The notes under the pieces were generated by a model. The model was not told the DNA's origin. It ran no database searches and was given only the letters and a program-made list of their open reading frames with translations. From NCBI GenBank assembly GCA_964354625.1, contig CAYHAK010000002.1:1-64000 (forward strand): 64,000 nt of DNA, in the 5' to 3' direction. Positions 1 to 8,928 of the stretch are shown piece by piece; within the stretch, counting starts at the first letter, position 1; each line of letters starts with the position of its first letter. Source of the DNA: DATKKK01 sp964354625 (lineage in GTDB: Archaea; Thermoproteota; Bathyarchaeia; Bathyarchaeales; Bathycorpusculaceae). The position numbers were made by a program, and so were the translations under genes.

Positions 1-1249
1 CCGTAGAGGCCGCTGGCCCAATGCGGGTCCTGCAGTACGCCTTCAGAATCGTTTTCAATCTTTACGCCCAAATAGTTCTTGTAGCTTTGGTTCCAGATTT
101 CAGGCAACTCCTTAACCGCTATCTTGTCAGCGAATAGATCACGCTCGATGTTGAATCGTATAATGATGTGCAGTCCGTAGGTGACTTCGTCGGCTTCGAC
201 GCGTATCTTCGAGGGTTTGACTTGGTTGATTGCGTACACAAACTTGTCCAGACTTATATCTGCCAGCTTTTTGCCAGCAAGCTCCTTCAGTTTAGGCAGG
301 AAGTAGGCCCAGAACTCGCGGGATCGGCCGATGATGTTTTCTATGGAGCGAGATTGTGATTCGTGTATGCCTGAGGAGCAGCCTGTGCCTACTGGCTGGT
401 ACATCCAATCTGGGTTCAGCCCTTGCTCGTATATGGCGTGGCCAGCCTCATGCAACACCGAGAAAACCGAAGAAGCATACAAGTCCTCGTAGTAATGTGT
501 CGTTATCCTCACGTCATCATAGTAGCCATTGGTGAACGGATGCTCCGTCTCGTCAATCCTGCCTCCAGCACTCTTAGAAGTCACGTCGTACTGCACGGTC
601 TCAGCAAGCGCCACAGCAATCTTGCGCTGCACGTCAATCGGAACCTTGCGCTTGAGAATGCTTACGTCTGGCTGTCTAGGCCCACTTTGGCACTTCTTTA
701 GTGTTGACACCAAGCCGGTCCGCAGTTCATCGAAGATGGTGGTGATTTCTCTAGCCGTCATCTTTGGCTCGAAGATGTCAATCAGTGCGTCGTAGGGAGT
801 CTTGGNNNNNNNNNNTTCTGCAGTTCGACAAGCTTCTCAAGTTCAGGTTTGAACATCGCGAAGTTCTTCGTTGCCTTAGCCTTCTTCCAAATGTCAACAG
901 ATAATGCACGCTGCTTGGCAATCGCAGCCACGAGTTCCACTGGAAGCTTCGTCTGTTCGTCATAGTTCTTCTTAATGAGGTAGATGTTGCGTTTCTCGAT
1001 GGACTTCATCTTCTCATAGTCAGGATGCTTCATGATCTTCTGCAACAGCGTTCCGACCTCTGGATCAGTGCTCAGCTTGTGCTCAAACCTGCTCAACAGC
1101 GCCAGTTGTTCGCTTCGCAGTCGGATGGCTTTCGGTGGCATCATCGTCTCCATGTCCCAAGCAATAATAGACTGTGCAGAGTTGAAAACGATCAGGTCTT
1201 TGACTTTTTCCATCAGCTTCTTGTAATCCGACGCCAGGTTTTCTGTCAT
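1..1249 (-). CDS. M32 family metallocarboxypeptidase (partial, gap inside)
   Basis: Zinc carboxypeptidase of the thermostable carboxypeptidase 1 (M32) family, cytosolic, removing C-terminal amino acids from peptides. The N-terminus starts at the ATG ending at 1249 and has the family's helical opening. After the gap the frame continues with TPYDALIDIFEP, a family signature, then the zinc motif HEAGH (438-452) and the downstream HESQSR motif holding the third ligand. The window ends at HWASGLYG, so roughly the last 100 residues lie outside. The halves are in different frames across ten Ns, so the gap length is a placeholder. No operon partner is visible; tRNA-Glu lies upstream. Family assignment is firm. 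Confidence 0.9.
806..815. other. Assembly gap (10 N)
   Basis: A run of ten Ns inside the carboxypeptidase gene. The reading frames on the two sides do not match across ten bases, and compared with M32 proteins several residues are missing between KLVELQ and TPYDALID. The true gap is therefore probably a few tens of bases. Confidence 0.95.
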
Positions 1250-1346
1250 TTTTCCAGTCGCCTTTGGTTTTGAAGATTATCCGATAATCAGAAGCTTGTA
1301 TATCAGCTTTAAGCCTTATGCAAAGGTGCAGTTTCCACGCAGTAAT

Positions 1347-1424
1347 TGGTGCTCCGGCCGGGATTTGGACCCGGGTCTCCGACTCGAAAGGCCGGAATAC
1401 TTAACCGGGCTATACTACCGGAGC
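1347..1424 (-). tRNA. tRNA-Glu (anticodon TTC), CCA encoded
   Basis: Complete cloverleaf: acceptor GCTCCGG pairs with CCGGAGC, the anticodon stem CCGGC/GTCGG closes loop CTTTCGA giving anticodon TTC, and the T arm is CCGGG with loop TCCAAAT. The discriminator A and CCA are encoded at 1350-1347. There is no intron, unlike the two tRNA-Arg genes in this window. Confidence 0.95.
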
Positions 1425-1474
1425 CCTTTCTCAACCCGGTAACAGTGCAAGTTATGCCTTCACTCGAATAAACC

Positions 1475-2650
1475 TTATCCTCTAAAAGCAGTCTTCAAGC
1501 AAACGTCCACCGGAGCTAGAATCGTTTCTGCCTTGTTCAGTGTAGGCGCATAGTGCGCTGTTTTCGCCGAGTTCGTCATGATCGTCTTGATGCCGAGGAT
1601 TTCCGTCCAAGAGACAATCGTGCACACATCAGTCAACACATGGAAACCGCTTCTCTCGATCCTCTTGACGTCAGTCACTGCCATCTCTTTGATGTAGCGT
1701 GAAGTGCAGACCCAACATTCAATTCCAGATCTGGTTTTCTTTCCTTCAGACAGTTGCGCGATGCGCTTGACTTCGGTCAGTGAACAGTGAGGGCAGCCGA
1801 TGAATACGAGGTCTGGCTTCTGCGTTGAGACGGTTGACAGGCTTTTGGTGGTCTGCGCTATGTCGTTGCTTTCAACATTGATCTTCTCCATTCCGCTTGT
1901 CTCGATGTCGATGGGTTCCCTGCGAAAAACGTTTGTCATGCCTGTGGCTGCGAGCGCCGCTCCCAGCTGTTTCAGGTTGTCTTCAGAAGCACATCGCAGG
2001 CCTCGAATCAGTGGAACCTTGTCTCCCAGCATCTTGCCCAAGTGGATGCCCAAGGCACCGAACTCCGCCTCATTACGTGGAGGGTTCCACACGTTTACTA
2101 GCACTTTTGGCCTTCTGTTCTCGGTTTCATGTATCCCATAATTGGGCGTCTTCCCAATGATGGCCGCCGCAAGTGCACTCGGCCCGCCTTCCCTGTTCGT
2201 GTGAGCACCAAGAACAGAGTTAGCGTAGACTACGGCTGAGGATTCAGCCCAAGCAAGATGCGAACCCCGCCTCGGCCTGTCCAGATAATAAGGAGTGCAT
2301 GTCGATGAGGGAGCAACTCCCATTCTCTCAAACTGCTTCAGGATTCTAAGCTGTTTTCCGCGTATGTTCACAGGGAGCTTCTTCGCGAGGTATTTTGGGT
2401 CGAAGCTCTGAGGGTTTATGGTTGTTTTGACTTTTGCTTTTCCACCACTATTGGCAAGTGTCTCTAGGAACTCGATAGGCGCATCGCCTAGTGTCTTGTA
2501 TGAGATGCCAGAAACATGGGCAGAATCAATTGGAATCAATCTCTCAGCATCAAAGAGCTCTCCCAAACGAACCAGAATCTTCATGCATGTTTGCCTTGCC
2601 CATCCTTCTTCGCCGTCGTAGATGCGTTCTTCCCCTTTCGTCAGGTGCAA
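1475..2650 (-). CDS. Phosphomevalonate dehydratase large subunit (aconitase X type)
   Basis: Large catalytic subunit of the archaeal AcnX-type phosphomevalonate dehydratase, which forms trans-anhydromevalonate 5-phosphate in the modified mevalonate route to isoprenoid lipids. The 391-residue length is normal. Visible AcnX features are GVAPSSTCTPYYLDRP around residue 118 (candidate Fe-S cysteine), the AWAESSAVVYANSVLGA block, TNREGGPSALAAA, and a later CPHC pair. The small subunit lies 5 nt upstream on the same strand, so the two are surely co-transcribed. Older annotation would call this DUF521 or a predicted aconitase; subunit pairing supports the mevalonate role. Confidence 0.9.
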   Translation of the reverse strand: MHLTKGEERIYDGEEGWARQTCMKILVRLGELFDAERLIPIDSAHVSGISYKTLGDAPIEFLETLANSGGKAKVKTTINPQSFDPKYLAKKLPVNIRGKQLRILKQFERMGVAPSSTCTPYYLDRPRRGSHLAWAESSAVVYANSVLGAHTNREGGPSALAAAIIGKTPNYGIHETENRRPKVLVNVWNPPRNEAEFGALGIHLGKMLGDKVPLIRGLRCASEDNLKQLGAALAATGMTNVFRREPIDIETSGMEKINVESNDIAQTTKSLSTVSTQKPDLVFIGCPHCSLTEVKRIAQLSEGKKTRSGIECWVCTSRYIKEMAVTDVKRIERSGFHVLTDVCTIVSWTEILGIKTIMTNSAKTAHYAPTLNKAETILAPVDVCLKTAFRG

Positions 2651-2655
2651 GCCAA

Positions 2656-3069
2656 CTAGGCCTCCTTTGCCTTGGCTACTCTAATGAGGCCCTTGCAGGC
2701 GTCAACTTCAACCATATCACCAGTGTGTATCTTTTTGATGTCTACCTTGTCAAGCATAGGTACGTTAGCGATTATCGCTCCGACCACGACTACGGGGTCA
2801 GCCGTCTGGTTGACTATGGCCTTCGGGGCCAGGTTCCGTTTGGCCAGTGAGTATAACACGTAGCTGCCTACGGTTGAGCCGATTCCGTGTGGGAAGCATA
2901 GAACTTTGTCTTTTATGCATTCGCCGCATAGGTCGTGGGTCTTGTCGACTATTTTGCCGTCGGCTGGGTCAACGCCGCCTAGGAAACTTATAGGCTTCGA
3001 CGATACAAGTGCTGTGGCTTTGCAGTGCCCTTCAACAATTCGACGCCCTTTCAACGTTAGTTCCTGCAT
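2656..3069 (-). CDS. Phosphomevalonate dehydratase small subunit (DUF126)
   Basis: Swivelling small subunit (137 aa) of the AcnX-type phosphomevalonate dehydratase. It shows EGHCKATALVSSKPISFLGG near the N-terminus and FPHGIGSTVGSYVLY, the glycine/serine loop that closes over the substrate phosphate in this family. The gene directly precedes the large subunit and follows the HD-domain gene with an 11-nt gap, suggesting one transcript running leftward. Confidence is high from both sequence and pairing. Confidence 0.9.
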   Translation of the reverse strand: MQELTLKGRRIVEGHCKATALVSSKPISFLGGVDPADGKIVDKTHDLCGECIKDKVLCFPHGIGSTVGSYVLYSLAKRNLAPKAIVNQTADPVVVVGAIIANVPMLDKVDIKKIHTGDMVEVDACKGLIRVAKAKEA

Positions 3070-3080
3070 CTTACCCCGCT

Positions 3081-4358
3081 CTAGTACGATATTCTTGCGG
3101 TTGAAGGTACGTCGCCTAGGATTTTTGCGGCTGCATTGCTGACTTTTTCGCGGTTTGCTTCGTCTGTGTAGACTCGCAGTATGTTTATGAAACCCCTGAG
3201 GGGTTCAATGATCTTTGAGATTTCGCTTATGCGTTGTGGGATTTTCTTGTCCTCTGTTTTGTAGAAGACTGGGATTTCGGCGGCTTCCATTAGAGCCGAG
3301 TGGTGATAGGGCACTGAGGGCACAGTGGGCACGTCGATTGTCACTGACTCTGTCTCAACCTTCGCCTGCTTGGCGATGTCGGCCTGCAATTGCCTTCGAT
3401 GCGCCTCTCTACCGAAGATGTTTGAGACCATCGTGTCTTTCTCGTAGAATGTCCTTTCGTAGGCACATTTGAGCATCTTCCGCCTTTCAAGATTCTTGAT
3501 GATACTGCTTGATTTCCTGCAGTTCTTCAGCGCTGTCCAAACCGTGTAATCGTCCATGGCCAGATACTCGTCAGGAGTCTTGAAACGAGTGAGGCCTAGT
3601 TCTTCGTTTGCTTTCTCCATTGCCAAGGCAAGCATTATCTGTGCTGCCCTGCCTACGCGGTGGAAATAGATGCTTTTGAAGGATTCTATACGAGCAATTA
3701 TCAGCGATTCAAGGGCAGACAACGCGCCCAAATCCACTGCCAGGTTTTCATCTAGCACGTCCAGGGCATGGATCAGACGGAAAATGTCAATGAAACCGTA
3801 TTCTGCACCTGTGTGATGCGTGTCTCGCACGATAAAGTCTAGTTTGTCCACATCGACAGCGCTGCTTATGACTTGATCCAGAAAGGCCTTCTTCGGTTTG
3901 CGTAGGACACCTACCGCCAGCTTCGCCACATCTTCTGCACAATGTCCTATCTTACCTATTCTGTCCTTCAGCTCGCTGTCTGTCACCATCCAGCGTGTCA
4001 TATCCTCATGTGTCTTATGGAGTTCTTTGTCGAGCAGGTGTTCGAAAACGTGAGAAAAAGGTCCGTGGCCGACGTCATGCAGTAGGCCAGCAATCCTAAC
4101 CATTCCCGCCTCTTCCTCGCTGACGCACTGCGAAATGCTAGGGTTCTCCATGACCCTGCCTGCGAGGTACATGACACCCACACAGTGCTCAAAACGAGTG
4201 TGGTTCGCACCGGGGTAAACGTATTCCGAGCCAGCCAGCTGGCGCAGCCTACGCATTCTCTGAACAGGATAGGAATCGATTATTTGCTTTTCCGATTCAG
4301 TAATGTACACGTAGCCATGAACGGGGTCCTTTATCTCGCCCCAATAGCTCTTGGGCAT
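3081..4358 (-). CDS. HD-domain phosphohydrolase (SAMHD1/dGTPase-like)
   Basis: Metal-dependent phosphohydrolase of about 425 aa. The HD motif is complete: RFEHCVGV (His58), GLLHDVGHGPFSH (His94-Asp95, His98) and a later D in SSAVDVDKLDF. The opening WGEIKDPVHGYVYI and RLRQL segment are typical of the SAMHD1/YdhJ branch, whose members hydrolyse dNTPs or related nucleotides. The substrate here is not known. I place the start at the ATG ending at 4358, because the product then begins at the conserved KSYWGEIKDP; the frame stays open to 4385. It is divergent from thymidylate kinase, fitting a nucleotide-pool role. Confidence 0.8.
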   Translation of the reverse strand: MPKSYWGEIKDPVHGYVYITESEKQIIDSYPVQRMRRLRQLAGSEYVYPGANHTRFEHCVGVMYLAGRVMENPSISQCVSEEEAGMVRIAGLLHDVGHGPFSHVFEHLLDKELHKTHEDMTRWMVTDSELKDRIGKIGHCAEDVAKLAVGVLRKPKKAFLDQVISSAVDVDKLDFIVRDTHHTGAEYGFIDIFRLIHALDVLDENLAVDLGALSALESLIIARIESFKSIYFHRVGRAAQIMLALAMEKANEELGLTRFKTPDEYLAMDDYTVWTALKNCRKSSSIIKNLERRKMLKCAYERTFYEKDTMVSNIFGREAHRRQLQADIAKQAKVETESVTIDVPTVPSVPYHHSALMEAAEIPVFYKTEDKKIPQRISEISKIIEPLRGFINILRVYTDEANREKVSNAAAKILGDVPSTARISY

Positions 4359-4445
4359 GATTGTGCCTCCATTTGCGTTAGGCAATTATTAATGCATCCT
4401 CACATTTATAATGCCTAAGGCTTAGCCCGCGAGAGCTGAGAAGAG

Positions 4446-5069
4446 ATGAAGGAGAAAGGACTTTTCGTCTGCATTGAAGGTCTGGATGGTTGCGGAAAAA
4501 CCACGCAGACAAGGCTTCTTGTAGAACAGCTTCGTAGAAGACACTACGGCACCGTGAGGACTGCTGAGCCAAGTAAGGGAAGGATAGGGCATTTCATCAA
4601 GAAGAACCTTCTGCACGGCGAGAAACGTGGCTCTAGTGTAGTTGAGGCCATGCTGTTTGCGGCTGACCGCATTGAACATGTCGAGAGAGAGGTTCTTCCA
4701 GCATTGGAGAAAGGTAAACAAGTCGTTTCCGACCGTTACGTCTACTCTTCTTTGGCCTATCAGGGAGCCACTGGGCTTGATCTAGAATGGATCAGAAGGC
4801 TGAACACGCATGCCATAATCCCTGACCTCGCCCTATTCATCGATGTGGAACCCACCACAGTCACAAAAAGGCTCAAAGCGAAACGGTCTGTCATGGAGGA
4901 TCTGGAAACGCAACGAAAGGTGCGCGATGTCTACCTGAAGTTTGTAGGTAGCGGCGATATTCTTAAGATAGATGGCAATAGACCTGAGAAAGAAATCTCA
5001 GAGGAAATCCTGGACACAGTCCTGAAACTCCTTGAAAACCCCTCGCTAAGGAGCCTCAACCGCCTTTAG
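4446..5069 (+). CDS. tmk: Thymidylate kinase
   Basis: Phosphorylates dTMP to dTDP with ATP in DNA precursor synthesis. The 207-aa protein has the P-loop GLDGCGKTT (residues 12-20), the DRY motif in SDRYVYSSLAYQG (residues 96-98), and a family-typical FIDVEP strand followed by the lid region KRLKAKR. The length is normal. Its 3' end overlaps the convergent gene at 5046-5555 by 24 bp. A divergent HD-domain nucleotide hydrolase sits just upstream. Confidence 0.93.
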   Translation: MKEKGLFVCIEGLDGCGKTTQTRLLVEQLRRRHYGTVRTAEPSKGRIGHFIKKNLLHGEKRGSSVVEAMLFAADRIEHVEREVLPALEKGKQVVSDRYVYSSLAYQGATGLDLEWIRRLNTHAIIPDLALFIDVEPTTVTKRLKAKRSVMEDLETQRKVRDVYLKFVGSGDILKIDGNRPEKEISEEILDTVLKLLENPSLRSLNRL

Positions 5070-5555
5070 GGCTTTCTTCGAAAACAGCCGATTGACTCTG
5101 TCGCCCAAGAAAGCGGCAAGTTCACTGGGCGTCACATGCATTGAACCTCTCTCATGGAAAACCCGCAACTCGATCAGGTTCTTCCCAAACAGTAAACGAA
5201 GCAGGTAATAGTCAAACCTCAAGGATCTCATCTTCCCTTCACGCGTTCTGTAGTAGCGAATGGCACAAAGGAAATCCATAGTCGGGAAGGGCCTCTCACT
5301 AACGATCCTCAGAATGTGCGTTTTTTCCTTATCATCCAGAAAGCTGAAGGTCTGGCCGTCTGCTATTCCGAGCTCAAACACAACTTTGCATTGGGGGATG
5401 GAAGGATTGCCAATGTCCTCCAAAACCAAGGTCTCAGTATTCAGTCGGTGAAAAGCATCCGTCAGAACTTGCTGGAGCCTCTTGTGCGAGACCGACGAAA
5501 CAAAGAAGGCTGCCATCTGCACGTTATTTGGGAAGCTCTCGTAGATGCCGAGCAT
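5046..5555 (-). CDS. Conserved-looking hypothetical protein
   Basis: A 169-residue soluble protein I do not recognise. It is mixed alpha/beta, with a charged central part (LDDKEKTHILRIVSERPF) and a C-terminal helix-rich stretch containing GSMHVTPSELAAFLGDRV. There is no signal peptide, membrane segment or metal motif. It lies 13 nt downstream of the SSSCA1-family zinc-ribbon gene on the same strand, so the two probably form one transcript. It overlaps tmk tail to tail. Confidence 0.65.
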   Translation of the reverse strand: MLGIYESFPNNVQMAAFFVSSVSHKRLQQVLTDAFHRLNTETLVLEDIGNPSIPQCKVVFELGIADGQTFSFLDDKEKTHILRIVSERPFPTMDFLCAIRYYRTREGKMRSLRFDYYLLRLLFGKNLIELRVFHERGSMHVTPSELAAFLGDRVNRLFSKKALKAVEAP

Positions 5556-5568
5556 TCTGCCGCCCTGC

Positions 5569-5934
5569 CTACGCTTTCCTGGTTTTTCTCAGTTTTTCAA
5601 GGGTGTCCAGTAATGCGGAGAGCGTCGTGTTCATCTTCAACAGCTGATCTATGTCCTGCTCATGCTGCATCCTATCCTGTATCTCCTGAATCTTGGCTAG
5701 CAGCGTCATCCCGAGCATGTTCAGAGCAGCTGAATCCTGCGCTTGCGAGGCATCTTGCCCCTCTTTGATGACCACGACTTTCCTTTCACATTTTCCGCAC
5801 CACACATCGCCGTTCTTGAGTTTGAACAGAGGCGAATGACATGCCGGACAAGCCAAGTCGGTTAGTGTCGAGCCTTGTCGTAGCAGGTCCGCCATCCTTT
5901 TGACGTGATTATCTTCGGGTTGGTTTCGCGACAA
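5569..5934 (-). CDS. SSSCA1/UPF0148 family zinc-ribbon protein
   Basis: A 121-residue archaeal relative of the Sjogren/scleroderma autoantigen 1 (p27) family. The zinc ribbon is formed by C29-x2-C32 (CPAC) and C46-x2-C49 (CGKC). The rest is helical and hydrophilic, ending in the coiled-coil-like LDTLEKLRKTRK. The molecular role is not established. The start is the ATG ending at 5934, and the gene leads into the hypothetical at 5046. It is divergent from the UPF0147 gene, with a shared promoter region of about 65 nt. Confidence 0.8.
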   Translation of the reverse strand: MSRNQPEDNHVKRMADLLRQGSTLTDLACPACHSPLFKLKNGDVWCGKCERKVVVIKEGQDASQAQDSAALNMLGMTLLAKIQEIQDRMQHEQDIDQLLKMNTTLSALLDTLEKLRKTRKA

Positions 5935-5968
5935 GTTTTAAAGCCTCCAAGTGAATAGGTATAGAACC

Positions 5969-5976
5969 TATATAAT
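5969..5976 (+). promoter_or_regulatory. TATA box for the UPF0147 gene
   Basis: TATATAAT, centred about 28 nt before GTG 6001. Archaeal transcription starts about 25 nt downstream of such a box, which puts the 5' end almost on the GTG. A leaderless message is the simplest reading, and the upstream TTG at 5977 is ruled out as a start. Confidence 0.6.
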
Positions 5977-6000
5977 TTGACTATTGGCGAAAGTGTTGAG

Positions 6001-6288
6001 GTGGCTGGTTTGGTCAGGAAGAAGAAAATGGAAGAGTACGAAGAGCGTATCAAGCAGGCGCTTGGCGTGCTTGGCTTGGTTTCCGAGGACAACACGACGC
6101 CTAGAAACATCAGACGAGCCGCCAAAGACTCCATGGACGCGTTGCAGAACCCAGAGTTCACGCCTGCCATGAGGGCCTCAAACGCTATATCACTGATGGA
6201 CGAGATTCTGCAGGACCCTAACATGCCACCATACACGCGTGTGAAACTGTGGAGTGTTATGAGCCTCCTAGAAGCCATAAAAGACTAG
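6001..6288 (+). CDS. UPF0147 family protein
   Basis: A small all-helical archaeal protein (95 aa) of the UPF0147 family, function unknown. The signature is intact: ALGVLGLVSEDNTTPRNIRR, then the helix pair covering MRASNAISLMDEILQDP and MPPYTRVKLWSVMSLLE. The frame extends to a TTG at 5977, but the TATA box at 5969-5976 puts the transcript start near 5997-6000, so I use GTG 6001. The cupin gene follows 25 nt later on the same strand. Confidence 0.85.
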   Translation: MAGLVRKKKMEEYEERIKQALGVLGLVSEDNTTPRNIRRAAKDSMDALQNPEFTPAMRASNAISLMDEILQDPNMPPYTRVKLWSVMSLLEAIKD

Positions 6289-6313
6289 ACTAGTCTTTGA
6301 GAGGTCGAGGCAA

Positions 6314-6655
6314 ATGAAGATTCTCAATTATGCCGATCTTGAAGCTAAGGACGCAGGAGAAGATACGTCAAAGCTGACGATCAGATGGCTTATTGCCAAG
6401 GAAACAGGAGCAGAACGCTTTGCCATGCGCCTGTTTGAGATGGAACCTGACGGACACAGCCCTTTTCATAACCATCCGTGGGAACACGAGATCTTCATAC
6501 TCGAAGGCGAGGGCGTAGCATTCGATGGAACCAAGGAGAAGGAAATCAAGGCTGGCGACGCGATTTTCATCCCTCCCAACGAAAAACACCAGCTGAGAAA
6601 CAACAGCAAGAAAACGCTAAAGCTCCTATGTCTCATACCGTACCTCGAAAAATGA
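6314..6655 (+). CDS. Cupin-domain protein
   Basis: A single-domain cupin (113 aa). Motif 1 is HSPFHNHPWEHEIFILEGEG with metal ligands His52, His54 and Glu59 (or nearby His58). Motif 2 is GDAIFIPPNEKHQL with His92. The metal site is complete, so an enzymatic or sugar/small-molecule binding role is possible, but the substrate cannot be read from sequence. ATG 6314 follows a GAGG stretch, and the gene probably shares a transcript with UPF0147. Confidence 0.85.
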   Translation: MKILNYADLEAKDAGEDTSKLTIRWLIAKETGAERFAMRLFEMEPDGHSPFHNHPWEHEIFILEGEGVAFDGTKEKEIKAGDAIFIPPNEKHQLRNNSKKTLKLLCLIPYLEK

Positions 6656-6752
6656 TTGACATATGCTATTGACATATTCACCACGTTGGTCTGCTCGCTA
6701 GAAATATATGCCAGTGGCGACATGTAGTTTTGGGTTTTAGGAGACGAGCCCT

Positions 6753-8135
6753 TTGAAATATGATGTGATTATCGTCGGCGCGGGTCCCGCAGGTATATTT
6801 TCAGCGCTTGAATTGACTGGGAAGAGCGACCTAAAGGTTCTCATGCTGGACCGCGGCCAAGACATCAACCAACGCAAGTGCCCGTCAAGCCGAGGCTTCG
6901 AATGCGTCCACTGCGATCCGTGCCAAGTCCTGTCAGGCTGGGGAGGTGCTGGAGCCTTCAGTGACGGCAAACTCACCCTATCCACTGAAGTCGGCGGCTG
7001 GCTCAACGAATACGTGTCCATAAGGGAGCTCGCCGAACTCGTAAGCTACGCGGACAGCACCTACCTCAAATACGGAGCAACTGAACACACCTACGGCGGG
7101 GAAGACGAGAAAATCGAAGAGATCGAACGCAAAGCCTCTCTAGCAGGGCTGAAGTTTGTCAGACAGAGAATCCGTCACATGGGGACGGAGAGATGTGCTG
7201 AAACTCTTCGGAAAATGCGGCAGGAGCTGGACAGGAAGGTTGACTTCAAATCGAAAAGTGATGTCAAAGGGCTCATAGTGAAAAATGGCGTGGTTGAGGG
7301 CGTTGAGACCGCTAATGGCGAGAAGCTTCTGGGGAAGTACGTTATTGCAGCACCTGGAAGAAGTGGCGCCGAGTGGCTTCAATCAGAAGCGCAGGCCTTG
7401 GGCCTGAAGACGCTCAACAATCCCGTTGACATAGGCGTACGCGTCGAGGTTCTCGCTCCAGTAATGGAAGAACTGACCAAGGTTCTATACGAGCCTAAGC
7501 TCATTTATTATTCAAAGTCCTTCGACGATCAGGTGCGCACGTTCTGCGTGGCGCCCTACGGCGAGGTAATCACCGAATCCTACGATGGGGTGCTGACCGT
7601 CAACGGTCAAAGCTACGCGGAAAGAAAGACGGAGAACACGAATTTCGCCATTCTGGTAAGCACATCTTTCACTGAGCCTTTCAAAGAGCCGATTGCCTAC
7701 GGAAAGTATGTGGCAAGGCTTTCAAATCTGCTCAGTGGCGGCGTAATCATACAGCGGTTGGGCGACTTGGAGTCTGGGCGCAGGTCGACCCACGAGAGGA
7801 TTGACCGTAGCGTCGTGGTTCCAACGTTGAAGAATGCCACGCCGGGTGACTTGAGTTTCGTGCTGCCTTACCGTTATCTCGCTGATATTCGAGAAATGCT
7901 TCAGGCGTTGGACCAGATTTCCCCGGGTATTCATTCACGGGACACGCTACTGTACGGTGTTGAGGTGAAGTTCTACTCGTCAAGGTTGCAGTTGACTAAC
8001 AGTCTGGAAACGAAGATTCGCAATCTGTTCACGGCTGGCGACGGTGCGGGCGTGACAAGAGGGCTTGTTCAGGCCTCAGCGTCAGGCGTAATAGTTGCGC
8101 GAGAAATACTGAAAAGGGAAAAGCAAAAGGCGTAG
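6753..8135 (+). CDS. FAD-dependent dehydrogenase (COG2509-like)
   Basis: A 460-aa flavoprotein with an N-terminal Rossmann dinucleotide fold GAGPAG (residues 9-14) followed by an acidic/arginine turn LMLDRG. A cysteine-rich CPSSRGFECVHCDPC loop at about residues 50-64 is typical of this subfamily. The C-terminal FAD site reads LFTAGDGAGVTRGLVQA. Members are annotated as uncharacterised FAD-dependent dehydrogenases; the substrate is unknown. The start is TTG 6753, with GGAG about 10 nt upstream. The zinc-ribbon gene follows 5 nt after its stop, though co-function is not evident. Confidence 0.8.
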   Translation: MKYDVIIVGAGPAGIFSALELTGKSDLKVLMLDRGQDINQRKCPSSRGFECVHCDPCQVLSGWGGAGAFSDGKLTLSTEVGGWLNEYVSIRELAELVSYADSTYLKYGATEHTYGGEDEKIEEIERKASLAGLKFVRQRIRHMGTERCAETLRKMRQELDRKVDFKSKSDVKGLIVKNGVVEGVETANGEKLLGKYVIAAPGRSGAEWLQSEAQALGLKTLNNPVDIGVRVEVLAPVMEELTKVLYEPKLIYYSKSFDDQVRTFCVAPYGEVITESYDGVLTVNGQSYAERKTENTNFAILVSTSFTEPFKEPIAYGKYVARLSNLLSGGVIIQRLGDLESGRRSTHERIDRSVVVPTLKNATPGDLSFVLPYRYLADIREMLQALDQISPGIHSRDTLLYGVEVKFYSSRLQLTNSLETKIRNLFTAGDGAGVTRGLVQASASGVIVAREILKREKQKA

Positions 8136-8140
8136 CGCTG

Positions 8141-8893
8141 ATGGCAATAGTTGAAGAGATAAACTGCCCTCACTGCGGGGCACCAGTCCCCTTCAGACCA
8201 GGGGAAATGCTGGCCACATGCAAGTACTGCGGCTACACAGTCGTAATACAAACAGGTCAAACATTCACGTTCGAGCACTCCATGTTTCAGAACAGGTTTG
8301 ACCAATCGCAAATCGAGGATCCGATCCGAGAATGGATGCGCGGAGGCTTCCTAAAACCATCGGATCTTGGTAAGAAGGCGAAGATCACCGAGAAAAGCTT
8401 GATCTACTTGCCCTTCTGGGTTGTCTCGGCTGACGTGTCAAGTGCTTACAAGGGAGTCTTCGAGCGTATTACGCCTGCTGTGGTCAAGGAGGGCAAGATT
8501 GAAAAGGCCTACAACTGGCTGGTGTTGGCTCGGAAAGCCACGGTTTTTCCTACGAGGGAGTATGATGTACCTCTTGAAGGCAAGGTGGCCTACGACTTCA
8601 GGAGGGTTGAGGCATTTGCGAAGGTTCTAAACAGTGAAATCGACAAAGATGAAGCCGTGGAACTCGCGCGGCAACAGATCGAGGAAAACCACCGCTACTT
8701 GCTTCAGCAGGATGTTGACAAGATCATCAAGTTGAGGACCGAGATGGACGTGAAGCAAGCGGTCTACTTGCACGCTCCTATATGGTTTGTCAAGTACGAC
8801 TACAGAGGGAAAGATTATCAGCTGTTGATCGACGGCGCCACGGGCAACGAGATAAAAGGCGATATCCCACCCGCAGGATTCGGGCTGTTCTAA
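8141..8893 (+). CDS. Zinc-ribbon protein (first gene of SPFH cluster)
   Basis: A 250-aa protein with an N-terminal zinc ribbon (C9PHC12 and C27KYC30) followed by a larger alpha/beta domain containing LIYLPFWVVSADV and, near the end, HAPIWFVKYDYRGKDYQ, two tryptophan-rich strand motifs that look like one repeated unit. No membrane segment. It opens a run of four same-strand genes (8141-10819): zinc ribbon, coiled coil, SPFH with zinc ribbons, small membrane protein. The content resembles the Bacillus YdjG/H/I membrane-stress proteins, which suggests (inference only) a membrane-associated complex. Confidence 0.75.
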   Translation: MAIVEEINCPHCGAPVPFRPGEMLATCKYCGYTVVIQTGQTFTFEHSMFQNRFDQSQIEDPIREWMRGGFLKPSDLGKKAKITEKSLIYLPFWVVSADVSSAYKGVFERITPAVVKEGKIEKAYNWLVLARKATVFPTREYDVPLEGKVAYDFRRVEAFAKVLNSEIDKDEAVELARQQIEENHRYLLQQDVDKIIKLRTEMDVKQAVYLHAPIWFVKYDYRGKDYQLLIDGATGNEIKGDIPPAGFGLF

Positions 8894-8899
8894 ATAAAC

Positions 8900-8907
8900 T
8901 TTAAAAG
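8900..8907 (+). promoter_or_regulatory. TATA-like box before the coiled-coil gene
   Basis: TTTAAAAG, centred 25 nt before TTG 8929. The spacing suggests a leaderless message starting at or just before the TTG, giving the last three genes of the cluster their own promoter. Confidence 0.45.
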
Positions 8908-8928
8908 AAACCCCCCCTTTTATCAGAT

